DNA of 64,000 bases from Mytilus trossulus (lineage: Eukaryota; Mollusca; Bivalvia; Mytilida; Mytilidae). The notes under the pieces are model-generated. The model did no database searches. It saw only the letters and a list, made by a program, of their open reading frames with translations, and was not told where the DNA came from. The stretch's first letter is position 1, and the number at the start of each line of letters is the position of its first letter. Below are positions 1 to 15,000 of this stretch, in pieces. The DNA lies in contig NC_086382.1 of assembly GCF_036588685.1 (NCBI RefSeq), positions 66,200,929-66,264,928 on the forward strand, written 5' to 3'. The position numbers and the translations under genes are program-made.

Positions 1-3000
1 CACGTTGGAAAGAGTAAAAACCAAAACATTGAATCTAGTGACCATAGTGTCAATAGTCTTTCTGAAAAAAAATCAGACCAAAAGGAAGTCTCAGTAAAAG
101 GTCATTCTCAAATTTCTGTTTCATTTTCCGAAAATTCAAAACATAAATGCGCTGGTGAAGATAAGGAGGATTCTGACAAGAAAAAGGCGGAAGAAAGCGA
201 TGATGCTACACTAAGTGATAACTCGTTTCCAACGTATAGAAGTGAAGATCCTGTTGTTATTAACAGTGGTGACACTCCTCAAGATAAAGGATCGAAAACC
301 AAGGTCAGTACAACCGGGGATTCCGCGTCTGAAAAGTCCAAGAATAACGATTCTGTCGTTTCTTTGCTACATAAATCTGAAAACTGTGAGGAAATTAAAC
401 AAAAACCTCCAATTGACACAAAAACGTTATTATCAGATACACTAACAGACGCAGAAAGAGAGTCACAAAATAGGAAAAATAAAGAAACACGGAAAAAATC
501 AAGTCCTGACGACACTTTAGAGGATATTGAACCCATTTCAAATATAGATGCTCCATTGCCCATTGATACTGACAAAATAAATAGTGAAACACTAATAAAT
601 AAAGACAATAAGCCAATGGCAAGGCAGAAATTTGTCAGACAAGCTGTTAAAAATTCTGATTCTGACGTCGAAACTGAAAAAATGGAAGGAACTAATACCA
701 CAAAGGCTAGCGAGGAACAACCAGTACACCTTACAAACGGCGATGATGGAGTGTTTTCTGAAGATAGTGACAATGAAGGGAAGGAAAATATTGATAGAGG
801 TGACGATGACGAACTGACCAATGTAACTGAATCTAATTCCCGCCAAAGAAACGTATCTGATTGGGGTACAAATGAAGATTTTAAAAAAGAACATGAAACT
901 GGTGGTGAAAATAATAAGGATAATAAAATTGAAAACGACCAGGACAAACGTAAAAATATGGAAAACAGTCCGGAGCAAGCAGTTGATACCGAGGTTCAAA
1001 CAAATGATAAGATACCGGACAATGGTCAAGCCCATACACAAGCACGCGAGGCTGACCAAAACATGGATGACACACACGAGAACGATCAAAATATAGATGA
1101 CGTTGGCGTTGAATCTGTTGAACAAATTCGAAGGAATATAAAAATCGACAACGCTGTTGAGACTGTGGCTGAACTAGAGGTTAAAGTTCAAGATTTAATG
1201 GAAAATATGAAGGATCTTATGTCTGAGTATACAACACGGTTAAATAATCAACCATTGTCTGATTTTGTGATGGATTTAGATAAATTTAAGGGTGATTTTG
1301 TATCACTTAGAGATGCATACAAAAAATATGAATCTTTATTTGTTTTTTTAAATAAATGTCTAAAGGATTTACGCTCTTCTGGTGATGAAGTGAACAACTT
1401 GATAGCAAAACGCTTCCGGGAAGAAGATTTGACCACATGGATGGAGTCTCAAGAAAAGTTTGAAGAAGGTTAGTGTTCTTTATGTTAATGTTTTTTCTAC
1501 ATAATGTGCTTATTACAGAGGTGTATGAATAAGTATCTAAAGTACATAAGGATGTAGAAATAGGAGTTTCGAAATAATTTTTCGATGTATTTGTCAAAAC
1601 CTGTCGGAATAGGTGGGTTCTCAATGTTTTCCAAAAAACTGTATTACGACTTCTGATTTTTTTATTCGAGCGTCAATGATGAGTCTTTTGTGGACAAAAC
1701 TCGAGCTATAAACTGAAAAAAAAATGTTTCTTTGAAGGGTTTTGTTTTCGACATTTCACATTTCACGAAGCATGTAATACATACATGTATATATTTTTTG
1801 AAACGTAGATAAACATTTGATAAAAAGCTAGTCATAATTGAAAGGTCTATGTAGATATATTTATATAAGTTTAACTTCTCTGTTAAATGTTAAAATACAG
1901 AGATAAGAGTATGCAAGGTAAAATAAGTCTTCTATTGTATACTTATAACTTTAGTACATTCAAACAAGAAATACTGTCTTACTTTTAAAGAATTTTTAAT
2001 AACGGATTTAAAAATCAATCCCGAGATAGTGTTGCTATTTCCCCCCTCTATGACACTTATAAACATTGCTTTGTTTCATAACAATATCAGACGTTTTAAA
2101 TTCAAAGTGACAAAACTTGATAACTTGTTAATTCTGAATTTTAAATTTTAAAAGTTCAAAAGTTCTATGAAAACATTTGACAATAATATAAATGACGATC
2201 GATACATCAACCTTCAGTTTATATTAAACATTCTTTTGTATCACGGGTACATTATATTTTCTTTAAGTTATAGAGAAAAATAAAGAACGTTAAGCCTATT
2301 TAAAACGTGACTTTTAAAAACACGGTGTGTAATTAAAAGAAAAGTCTATCTTAATGCGAGGTTCGTCGACGGGGGTAAATTGTATGTCAATAAATAGAAG
2401 TGTCGGTATATATAGTACGTTAGTGAAACAGAAACCTAACGACACAAACAAATAAAGACAAACTGAGATAAATGTACGATCCTCGGCAAAAGACAAATGT
2501 CTATACAATATTCAAAACTGGAAAAGATTCGAATATAAGATATTATAAGTTTCTGCTATCAACATCACAACGACATAAACAATTGATGCAAACATTACAC
2601 ATGTAATTACAGCAATACCTGGTATACAGCTGTAATAAACTATTAAACTATAACAATGATTGCTTAGAATTACGGGACATGCATGAACTATCTGTCACTG
2701 GACGATAAGTAACCAACAGTCAATCTATCAATTAGAGTAACATAAAGCAGGCGAAATGTACTAAATCTGAGCATTCACTCAGTTCTACACTACGTCTATC
2801 AAGTCGGTGACTGTATTTTACTAATGAAAATTATATGCAGGAGGAGGTATAAAAATAAAGCGATTCTGGAGGTTAATGTGGGAGGTTCTTTGAGGGATAG
2901 ATCAAGCAACGACAGATATTGAATAAAAGTTACCGTTCAAGTATAGAACCTTTTATTGTCGAAGGTCGAATGAAATTTTCAATTAGACATTACGATTTCG

Positions 3001-6000
3001 ATTAAATCAGTTCTTTAACGATTTGAACGATCAAAGATATCTCACCTTTTTATAGAAAATGTTTACATGGGTCTGAACCCTCACCAGTATAGGTCTATTT
3101 GTTAATTTATTTTTTACAAAAAGGGTATTTATAACAGTTTAAATAGTTTATTATATGTCATATTGGCTCACCTTTGGAATTAACTAAACTTCAATATTAA
3201 AAAATATTTTTTATAATAGTTAACTGTACATGGTGTATATTGGTAATTTTTTATTGTTCAAATTTAAGCCTATTAGTTTCAAAATTTAATTGATTCAGAT
3301 GACATAATAACACTCCAAAGTATATAATTCACGGATTATAATTGTAAAGGTTAAATAGATTACTAGTTCATTTATAATTTTAATCTCTGAGTCAGTGCAT
3401 AAGTAACAGTAAACATTTAAAAATAGTCCTGCATTTGATTATCATATTTTCTATAGTGCATATCAACTTCGCTTGAAAAAAATAATTTAAGTAGCGAAAA
3501 GGTGCCGAATATTATCCTGTCCCGCCTTACGTTATGATTGGAATACTTTCCGCTGAACACGAATCCAATAAACAGTTTATCAGTTCATGACTAAATTTCG
3601 TTGTGTCTTGTTTAACATTAATATGGCTACAGACATGTTCATATCTAATCATTCCTTTTAGAAAGTTAAAATCCCAAATCTGTTACATCAAAGTAAAACT
3701 CTTTTCAAAATTTTAACATGTTTAATTAATATACTAAATATATACAAAGGAAATGAAGCCTAAACTAACCGTAGATGTATAGTGGTTTCTGTAACATTTT
3801 ATTTAAATGAAGCACAGTTTTACCTCTAAGAACTTATTTACTTTTATGAACTCAGTTTTAACATTATCAAACTGTAATTTGTATTTCACATAATAATATA
3901 CAGAGATAAGAATTCAATGGAACATCTTCTGGTCTTATGATTAACACGTTAGTTCGTCTATAATTATTAATTTAGGCATGAAAATTACTAGGCAAGAAGT
4001 GTAGGGTTAAGATACCTTTCTATTCAAGCAGTAAGCCGTTGTTCAAATATTCTATGTAGACTTGATAGTATTTAATACAAGACATTTGTGTACGTTAATT
4101 TTATTTTTACCTATTCAGTCAAGGTTCAATATAATATATGAGAAGTCATTTATAGAGGTGTGAATTAACTATTTTTTTTACAAATACAAAAACCTTCAGT
4201 TGAAATGACATTCACGTTTAAATAAATCCATTTTGAATCCATAGATATCTCTGTGGGGAATATCTATTAGGTGTTTTGTCAAATATTCTACTAAAATTAA
4301 ACCTTTCTGAAAAGATTTATAATTGTATTTGATGTTGACGTTTTATAAAATCAATTTGGGACAGGAAATTAAATTGGACTTTCACCAAGTAATGAAAATA
4401 TTAATCAACAGCAATCTTAGTTATTTCCCCATGCAGAAACAGAAAAATAAACACATTATACAAAATTATATCACTGCTTAAAACCCGAATCGACATGAAA
4501 GCTAATTGATGACTTGTATGAAATGTTTATTTTTACCGCCAATTTTAACAAAATTCAATTTTCTGCGTTACAACCAATATAATAAATGAAATTGATTACC
4601 ATAATTCAATATGACTTCTGAAAGACATGGGGCCTATATAAATATTTGAAATTACACATATATCCATCTCCAGGAGTAACTATGGTATAGAAGTATGATC
4701 ATCTTCTGACTTGTCCCGTCAGTATCAAAACCCTTGCTAAAGTAGGGCTTGAACCATGTGCATACATGCAGTCACATCTGGTCGGAAAGTAGACGTTTGG
4801 TCCACGGCTTTTTGTGGAGTTAATGATGTTTAGTTTTTAGTGATGGTTTTTTGTGTGTGCTATTGGTCGTAATTTGAACTTTTTCTTTTTTTTCCCCAAA
4901 CGATATCGGTTTGTTTTGACCTGAAAGTTTGAATATTCCTTTGCTATATATCGATTCTCAATTAATCTAATTAAGTGGTATTTTTGAATGACATTGAAAA
5001 GGGAAACATTCTATGTAGACTTGATAGTATTTAATAACAGACTTTTTGCTTCAACTTAACAACATGTAATCTACGGACCATCGAAACAGTTGTAGGCTGC
5101 CCGCCTCGATTGTGATTGGTCATAGACTCGATTCATAATCGTATCAAACAAAAGTCTATAAACCATTTTCAATTTGCTGTTGTGTTTTTTTTTCTCGTTT
5201 AGCACGTTGTACTTTTAGGTCATTCAGAGTAAGAACCAGAAGTATTTCGCTCAAAGTAAGACCAATGTTATAGGATAACATGTCTTCTTGCGGACTGTTA
5301 ACTTTTCAAACTAGCACGTGCAAAAGACGATCCAAATTGTCGGTCTAATACAACACTAGGGCCGTGTTCATATAAAATTAACATGTTCTTGTCCTGATTT
5401 TTCGATTATATTTGTAACTTGACGTTAAACACCAACTTTTTAAAGGCTGATATGCAAAAACAATTTTTAAAAGTTAAAATTTGTTCCGAATGAACGGATG
5501 TTTCTAAATGTTCTACGATAAATAAGTACTACGATTAGATATTTTGACTAAAGTGGTTTTTTGCATACCAGCTCAAATCAGCACCGTAGAAATCATACAC
5601 AAATAGGTCACCGTTTTTAAGTATGGACAAACAAACCGTTAAGTTATATGTCCAGTTACCCAAATCTCTATAAAGCTGAGACATACTTTGTATTTATTGA
5701 CTAAACTTTGAAAAATAGTGGCATCAAATAATAATTCCAAGCATAATTGTATTTTTAGAGAAACACAAAATTCGCGAAGAGCGTATTGCCGTGGAACGAT
5801 CTGCATTGGCCAAAGCTTCAGAAGCGAGGGCATCAATTGCCAAGGCAACGATAGCAGTAGCAGAATCAACTCAGCTAGCTAATGAGACCGAGATCGAGGC
5901 TGCAGAGGCAGAGAGTCTGGCAAAGAAGGCATGGGAATCGGCAGAAGTGGCTCTAAAGGCCGCTGAGGAGGCAAGGAAAGCGGCCATAGAGAAACGTAAG

Positions 6001-9000
6001 GCTGATGATGAAGCTAGGAAACGAGCACAAGAAAGGGCTGAAAAGAAGGCAGAGGAAGAGAGAAAAATTAGAGAAGTAGAAGACAAAGGATTAATGGAAG
6101 AAGCAAAGAAGAAAGGAACAACTTTTCAGGATGAACGGAAACGTGCTGATGAAGAAAAGGCCAGAAAAGAAGCAGAAAGAATAAATCCAAATAATTGGCC
6201 CAGATACATGTAGGTATATTTTTTCGACAAATATATGAAAGGTAATTGATATTATCAAACACTGCATATACATATTTGTAGCTGAACATATTCAAATTAC
6301 ATTACAGACATTTATTTTTCCTCTTTTCTGTCCATTGCTTGTTATACAGATCACATATTTTAACATCAGTTTTCCATGTCAATGATGTTCCGTTTTGTGC
6401 TATTGCTGTAACTTCCTGTTTTGGTCTGTCATTTCCTTAGCTAGTGTAAGTATGCTCATTTCACCATTCCTCTAACCATTGTGTTTTTTCTTTTAACTAT
6501 TTTATGCATTTATCTCAAGAGTCCGACCAATAATGATATGTGTGCCTATATCATGGTACATGTACATGTATATGATGAGTTCATGTCAATATTTCAAAGT
6601 GTTCAATATTGAGCTCTCGGTTGATATAAAGATATAAAGACGATACACTAAAAACATCCTTATCAGAAAAAGCTCTTAGACAAATATTTGGATGCAAGAT
6701 CAAACAACCAAGTTGGAATTATTATCATAAAAATAAAAGTTAAAACATCTCAAATGGTTCCTGAAAGTAAAACATAAATCCTAAAGTGATGCTATAGCAA
6801 CAGTTTGTAATTTTTTTGAAAAAAATAAAAAAAGTTAATATGCAACATGTTTTTTTTTTTTAATAGAAAAGTTTGAATTTGATGTATATAAATATTGAAA
6901 TTTTATATTTTTATTTTGTTAACAGATACAGCGTAGATCCGGGTGATTATGACCCCGGGGTGGGAGTAATCATCAGGTCCATTAAAGGATCTCTAAATCG
7001 AGAAGATGTTGAAGTGACCAGACTTGACCAGGATACTGGTGTACTAGAGCTGACCGAGACGGAAGAGCTCGTGAGCAATATCATAGAGATCAAACCGACA
7101 GACAACGAGAAGAAATTTAGTGTAAGTTTGCTATCAAATGGTATGTCTTATGCAGGCTTCCGACATCGAGAAGATACATGTATGTATAAGATATAACAAG
7201 TTCATCAGGAAGAAAATATCTAATTTTATATTTATTCATGTTGTCATTAGTAAATTAAACTTCAGTCGTCTTGGATTTTAGTTTAGCAAGACAAAGTAAC
7301 AAAAGGTCAAAGTGAAAATTCCTCCGTAAAATTTTAAGAAAGTATAAATACGCAAAACAAAGGCTCACAAATTATGCATATGCTGCGTAGTCATTCAAAA
7401 ACCAATCGGCTTCTTCCAAATTGAATATAAAGTTGTGCTTATCTACCAGCCAAACATACATGAACATATTGTTGCGTACTTCATTAAAAATGTCAGTTTT
7501 GATATAGATTTTTATAAAAACTTATTTCGTTTAAAGTTTTGTTTACATTATTAATTAAATTCGTATTTTAATTTCACTTCCGCAGCATATAATTTGATTT
7601 GATCTTCATTAATTCATTTTTGAGATGGAAAATAAATATGAACAATTCCAATGCTACTATAAGATTAATCGATCAATGCTGTTTATAAATGCTTATTTCA
7701 ACGATCAATTGTTGATGTTTAGTTTTCTATTGTCTCAGTCGAATAATTCATCGGTTTAAAGTTGACCTTATATTGATTTGTCGGTTATTTTTGAAATGCC
7801 GACTTTAAATAAAGCTTTTAATATTATTTGATTGAACATATAATGCACTCGGAATTTCGATGATGAAAGCAACTTTTTCCTCAATGAACTAAATTTAATG
7901 GATACTACATTAAAATATCAGTACACATCAAATGTAATTTAGTGTATAGACTTCATTATCAGTCCGAAAATAGTTCTACATGATCTCTCATACTTTTAAA
8001 GTCATCAAGCAGGGAGAATTAACTTCATCATGTTCATGTTACCCAAAAGTTTTAGTTATGTTTGTTATTTAGATTATCTTTTCATCGGGAAAATTACATT
8101 TCATAATTTTTCGAAAATATTTTTTGTACACAAATATTTATCAAAATATTGCACGAATATAATAGAAACAAAAAATTTTTGCAGAAGTTCTTTTGGAGAT
8201 TCAAGTTTCAAAACCGAATTGAGAACTGGGAAAAGTGGTTTAATACAGGGCTTAGCAGAACGCAAGAGCATATATATTACATATTTTTTTTTAGAAAAAA
8301 AGGCAACATGAACATTTTACTGTTAAATTGTCTATTTTTCATACAATCTACATGTCTATTAAGATTTAAGGAGACTATTTTTCTATACATTATCTATTGT
8401 GTCTATTACAGTTCGAACAAGCAATGTCCATTGCCATTCCTCACTGTACACCACGTGGTATACCAGGGAAGGAAGCAGTCATTAAATGTCTACAGTCCAA
8501 TGGGAAGTGGGCGGAGCTTCCTTCTACAGAACTGGTTTTAAATGATATCAAAGTAAGAAGTTACTAATATGTCTACTTATATGTCACCTAGCTGGGCTTA
8601 TGTTATTTAAAAGTATAGAATATTCATGCTAATCTTTCGTCTCTTAGATACCCGGGGTTCTATCGTAAATGTATGTAAAAAGTACGAAGACGGCATTTGA
8701 ACTTCTTTTTCTGAATTATAGAGATACTTAATCTTTGTTATTGTGCATGTTCCATCAAAGTGTCAACATTATAAGAATTCTTTCTATATAAATTTATTCG
8801 TGAAAATTTATACACAGTTCAGTTTTCAGTTCCATATACTATCCATATATATATTTTCTAGGCAGTTTATCTATATACAAAATTAAAGCTTTGAAGTTTT
8901 AACTTCTACAATACTGAATCGATCAGCATTAACATTTCTGTCCAACCTTACATACTCAAAACCATTCATATTCACCAACTTGCTTTTCCAACATTTTCCT

Positions 9001-12000
9001 CCAAGATAACATATATAATTACTTATGTATTTAAAACTTTTCAGGAATTGAGGTTCGTTGAAACGAGAACTAGAAAGTTCGGGACATATGTGGTGGTTCT
9101 AAGACTCAAACGAGACACACTAACGTTTACCAAGAAAGGTAACAAAGTATTCTCATCAGTTGATGCCAGAGTCTCATTCACATGTAAACCATCCATGTTT
9201 AAGATGAACACCAACATTAACATAGAGGTAAGTGTAATGTGGTAAGTGATCAGATAGGCTTTAGTGTTTTACTGAGCCATGATGGGTTAAATCAAAGTTG
9301 TACAGAACCCATATGAAGTTATACAAAAATTAAGTTTCAACTTAGTACTCTTTACTGTGTTTATGTATGTTAAAGGGAACCACACGTAGCTACTGGCTGT
9401 TGGCAATCCTCTCTTAATTGAAAGAAGAACTGCATTTAATTAAAAATGCCTGTACCAAGTCAAGAATATGACAGTTGTTTGTCATTATTTTGATGTGTTT
9501 CAGCTCTTAGTTTTGCCATTTCATTAGGGAATTTTAACTGATTTTCTTTATTTTAAAGTATATATCTCATTTATTGCAAACTTGTATTAGATCGCCCTAT
9601 TTTTCTTTATTTAGGTGCAGCCAGTTGAATTATCAGCAGTAACAGAATTAAAGCAGCGAAGCCCGGTAGAATGTAACAATTTATTGGCTGCCAGCCCGAT
9701 CCTTAAATTTTCAATACCAAACCGGAAGTTTGCCAAACCTTTATTGATGACTTTACCGCTCCCTCCTAATACCACTCGACCCAAGCGACCACAGACAGCA
9801 ATGGCCACGAATAGAAGTGATTCAGACAGTGGTCACGATGGCCGACCACTGACAGCTCGACCGTCTACAGGATTCCAGTCTTCTAAAAATGAAGGTGAAT
9901 ACTGTGGGTTCATTTATTTTCGTGGGTACCAATTTTCGTGGATAAGGGAAAAATTGGATGTTCGTGGATATTTAATTTCGTGGTTTTGCCAATGTCTGCA
10001 CACAAGCCTATAGAAAATTTGTCATTCGCTGAACATTTAATTTCGTGGTTAAACTGTACCCACGAAATCCACGAAAATTGGTATCCAACGAATAATAATG
10101 AATCCACAGTATGTGTTTTTATGTTGTGAATATAACAGTAAAGTTCTCTTAAGTTATTTACCAAAACATCAAGAATATAACGCCTATAATACACTAAGGT
10201 TGAAAAGAATTTGAAAAACAGACGACTCCATTAAAACCTGTCAATACAAATGTATTTCACAGAATGTGACAGAATCCTCCTGGATCATTTGTTACTTTAC
10301 TTTTTCAATACTCAAAATGTTATAGAATTATTCATATAATTTGTAAAAAGTCCCCTGTTTATCATAACGTTTAACCTAGACGTCAACTACTTCATTTGCA
10401 TGCCGGAACGTATTTATGATACAATAATCTATTAGTTGAAACTTAAGTCATTCAAATTGAAGAATTCGGAATTGCGCTTAAACATTTTTGAAAGAAGGAA
10501 ATAAATCAATATCGCTCAAATTATTTTTCAAAATTAATTTGATTGTGTTTCTGGTTTAGATGAATCCGAGGAGGACATTCATCTTTTGGTTAGGAGTAAT
10601 AGAGAGGAGACATGGACCAAGCTACAGGATGTACCTCTATTCCAGGCCAGGAATAAAGACATTGTTTCTTTTGAAATCAAAGAACCTAGTGACAGGTAAA
10701 TGTATGGTATACAAAGATACTATAAGTCTTTTTATTGTGTTGTTGGGTTGTTACCGAGGGACACTCTGTATCTCCATTGTTTCATATTGTACAGAACGTT
10801 ATATATCTGATGTTCAGTAGTTGTCGTTTGTTGATGTGATTCTTACATGTTTCTTGTTTTTTATATAGATTAAACCGTTAGTTTTCCCGTTAGAATGGTT
10901 GTACACAAGTCATTTTTGGGGCCCTTTATAGCTTGCTGTTTGTTGTGAGCAAGGCTCCATGTTGAAGACCGTAATTTGACCATTAAAGGTTTTCTTCTAC
11001 AAATTGTGACGTGGATGGAAAATTGTCTCATTGGCGCTCATACTACATCTTCTTATATCTATCGTTTAATGAATAAAGCCAAAATACAATTTTCTGTTTT
11101 ATCCATACGTTTGTTGTGTGCCGATGTAAATACGATAAATGAAGTTATGGTAGCACATGTATTATCTATATGATGGTTGCTTTATACGTTACAGATATCT
11201 GATCTTGAGAACAAAGGAAGGAATGACAGTTGCACAAGTTGAGAGGATAGCTTTTATGTTGGAAATATCAATTATGTATAGAACTATTCAAATATTCTTA
11301 CGCCAAAAGAACGATGATCCAAACGAGGTTATAGTATCTTGCGAGCAATCAAACAGAGCTGAGCGCGCTATACGCAAGTTTGGAGAATTAGGCTACGAGG
11401 AAGGACCAAATCCTAGTAAAGATATTATAGTGAAAGAAGGTCAAATTTTAGACATAAGTTTTAGAGGAAACATTCAATGTACAAAGGAAGCTGAAAAACT
11501 AAGACTTATATTCAACACGCATTTTAGAAGCAGGTTGGATTTTAGTGTTGAAGAAATTGAAAAGTTTGCTCAGAAAAGTTTCCACACGTACAGAGGATTT
11601 GCACAAGTTTCTTCTGATGTTGTTCATAGAAAACTACATATAATGGAACACCAAACCCCTGGCGCTCCAAAGAAACCCCCACACATAGAAGTTACAAAGG
11701 AAAGACAATTACTGACTGAACTACTGATAAATATACCAAAGGTAATATATAACGTGTTTTCTCTTTTGTAATATTATTGCACAATGAAAGCAGCCCGGTC
11801 ATTCACTAGCATTTTCTATTAATACCGGGTCTCTACAGTTATATTGGGGAGTACGCAAGATTTTTCTAGCTTATAATATAATTGTTTTTATCTAAGAAAG
11901 GAGTAGATAAAGGAAGACATGAGATATTATATTCCAAGAAGACAGCAGCCTAAAGACTTGATTTTAATAATTGACGTCTTAAGTTTAATTTAATTAGATT

Positions 12001-15000
12001 AAAGGCATTGGTGTCAAAATATGAACATGACGGTAAATCATAAATTAACAGTTGCCATTTGTTTTTACACATGCATATGATGATGTAAACAACAACGCGA
12101 GGATCTTAGATACGTGTTATAAGAATGTTTAAAGTTGAATTAAATACTCAAAAAACATAGTGTTGTTAAGCGAAGTTTTGTTTTTAAATATTGACATTGG
12201 TGTTGTAAATAAATCAATAATTGGGGTAATTTAAAAACAAATTTTCATTTTATGCCATGTTAGTTAAATCAGGCCATTTATCTACGTTTTATAAGCCCTT
12301 TTAACATTATGTTTATGTAACGATTTTGATTATCAAAGGTTTTATAATTTCATGGTTTTAAACTTTCTTACTTTAAATCATCCTGATTATAATATTTACA
12401 TACCTCGTATCCTCGTATCGATTTAAATTAAATTGAATAAGATTTGAAGATGCATGTATTACTTTGCACATTTATTAGTTGAATTTAAAGTCTACTTAAC
12501 GTTACGTAATAAAAATCACAAGGCAATAAATCTTAAATTATGATAATTACCGAAAATCAGGGAATAACCTACAAATTACTGAAGCTAAATAAACCGTTAG
12601 ATTATCCGACTTGGTATACAAGTCAAGACTTTGATCAGAAGGCAGCCATTACTATATGTCATAGTAACCATGGTAACACTATTTTTTTTAATTGTAGCCT
12701 GATCCAGAACCACCCCAGCCTTTGAATACAGCTCCTGTGAAAATACACGTTGAAGGTGAGAAAAGGGAACATTTCTTTTATACTCGGGCAATTTCAGATT
12801 ACACTGTACTTCTTAGATGAGTTGTTGTTTGCATCAAGATTTTCTTGTTTACTCGACCAATATCCTCGGAGTGTGTACAATACATATGAACGAACCTCTT
12901 AACACAGGTTGTTGCATTAAAACTATATTACTAGCTGAGTAATTCTATCAATCTTTGTTTCTAATGAAAACCGTGAAACTATTTTTTAAAATGCATTGCT
13001 TTGCGTTGTTATGAGTGAGGTTCCTTTATCAAAGCTCTTTTGTTCATTTTCACGCGTATTATTTTCAAAGCAGTAGTAAACATAGTTGAATTTCTCCGTA
13101 ATAATGCACGTGATTTGCATTTGCACTGATAAAGAATAAAAATGTGACACTTCGAATTCACTTCACTAAAAACATGTTATGATTTTTACGTATTATATTA
13201 GTTGTTTACAGTTAGTTTGTTATTTTTTTTATTTTTGTGTCATGTTTTGTTTCATACAGTTTAAATGAACAATTATTTTACAAAACATATTTATTACCTT
13301 TAATTTAAAACTACATATTAGTTATTAGTTTCTAATTAACCTTATTTGAAATAAAATTATTGATAAAATATGATATCATAATTTATTTATTTTTCATATT
13401 GGGTTTGTATTTTCTTTTCCGCTAATACTTAGGATATCAGTTAGGACGTCCTAGCTATTCCTAAGATAGCTTCGATGTGCATGCTGAGACGTGTCGTAAG
13501 TCGGTCATAACTTTATCCTAACTTCTGTCCTAAGAAATTCTCAGGACCGATCTTAGGACAGTTTCGATAAACAGGCCCCTGGTGCAAACGAACCTTTGAC
13601 ATTTAAACAGAAAGTCGTGGTAATAGACCATTTAAAAGGTCGTGTGGTCTCAACATTTCAATAGTTACACAATATTTGAACACATGTGTTTAAGAAATAG
13701 AAGAAATACAAATTGTTGTTTTATTTAAATGCAAATAATAACAATATTTATGTATATTATGTTGCTGTATAAACACAAAAAGAAAGAGGCTTTTAGCAAG
13801 GATATACCACAGTTAACGAACTTTAAACTTCAACTGAGAACTTGGAATAGAAAATTCTGTGCAAAAAGTAGTAATAATCAATGAAATGTTCTTCTTTTGT
13901 TTCAAACAACCTAGTATTTGTTTTTGATAAAAAAAAATGTAATAAAGGATATTTTTGATGTGCTTGAGCTTTTGATTTTGCCCTTTAATTACGAACTTTT
14001 TGTTTTGAATTTTCCTCAGAGTTTATTTTTTTCGGGTTATTTTACCTTATATCGTTCAACTTATGAGTAAATGTAAATGGAGGTTATGTATTTCAAACAA
14101 CGATAGACTACATGTACTTCAAACTCCGAAAATACAAAATTTCGGATCACCACAGTCATATTCTTCATGAAGAAACAATGACGTAATCTTAGTCTTCCAT
14201 ATGTGAATCTTTTTTTGAATATAACCTTTTTTATTATCATTGTTGTAGCTCCAAATACGAAGGATGTCCTAGAATTTGTTGCTAACGAGCTTGGTGACGA
14301 ATGGAAGATGTTAGCACAGGTATTGAACCTTAAAAGTGTCCGGATCCAGGCTATTCTCCGACAGAATACAGCTAATCCAGACCCAAAGAAGATCCGGTAT
14401 GATATGTTAGTATCCTGGGCAAAGAGAATTCCTAGAAGTGCCAACAAGGTGAGAATTGGCATGAGACTGCCATATTACTAAATTAATTCTTTTGATAACT
14501 GAAACTAGCAAAATGGTATGATTTGAAAGTGTAAAATTTCAGTGTATCCTACACGTGTTCGGGTATTCCTTATCTCGTTTAAGTCGGATATGTGTGTTTT
14601 TGATGATTTGTTTTATTTCGTTTATCTTCTTTCTTTGATGTTGTTTTTTTCAGTGAGTAAGGGCAAGTTTTACTATTGTTAATGGCATATGTTCTTATCT
14701 GATATACCTATTATAGTTCTTTATTTGAAAAATAAGGATATGTGTTGTAACTGTCAGAGTTCATAAAATGAAATGGATGTCAGCACCTATTTAAATGTAT
14801 CAACGTACGTCTTTAGCTATGAGCAAAACCGTATCGTATAGTCAGTACTATGAGATTACCTTGGAGATTACCTTGGATAGTGGTGTAACATAAAAAGTAG
14901 GAAACGCTTCGGTTCATTAGATTAGCAGGAAGCAAACCGTACATCGAAGACACCGAGTACCAATCTATATGCACTGATTATTACTGAAAGCTAGAAATGC

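Noticed and set aside
279-1125. Long minus-strand open frames opposite the first exon (Ser/Phe/Leu-rich)
   Set aside because: Shadows of the acidic Asp/Glu/Lys-rich plus-strand exon, whose frame continues in phase through 12 further exons.
8030-8541. Open frames of 93 and 130 codons before the exon at 8412
   Set aside because: The only supported coding part is 8412-8552 in the DTHD1-like frame; the rest is AT-rich intron.
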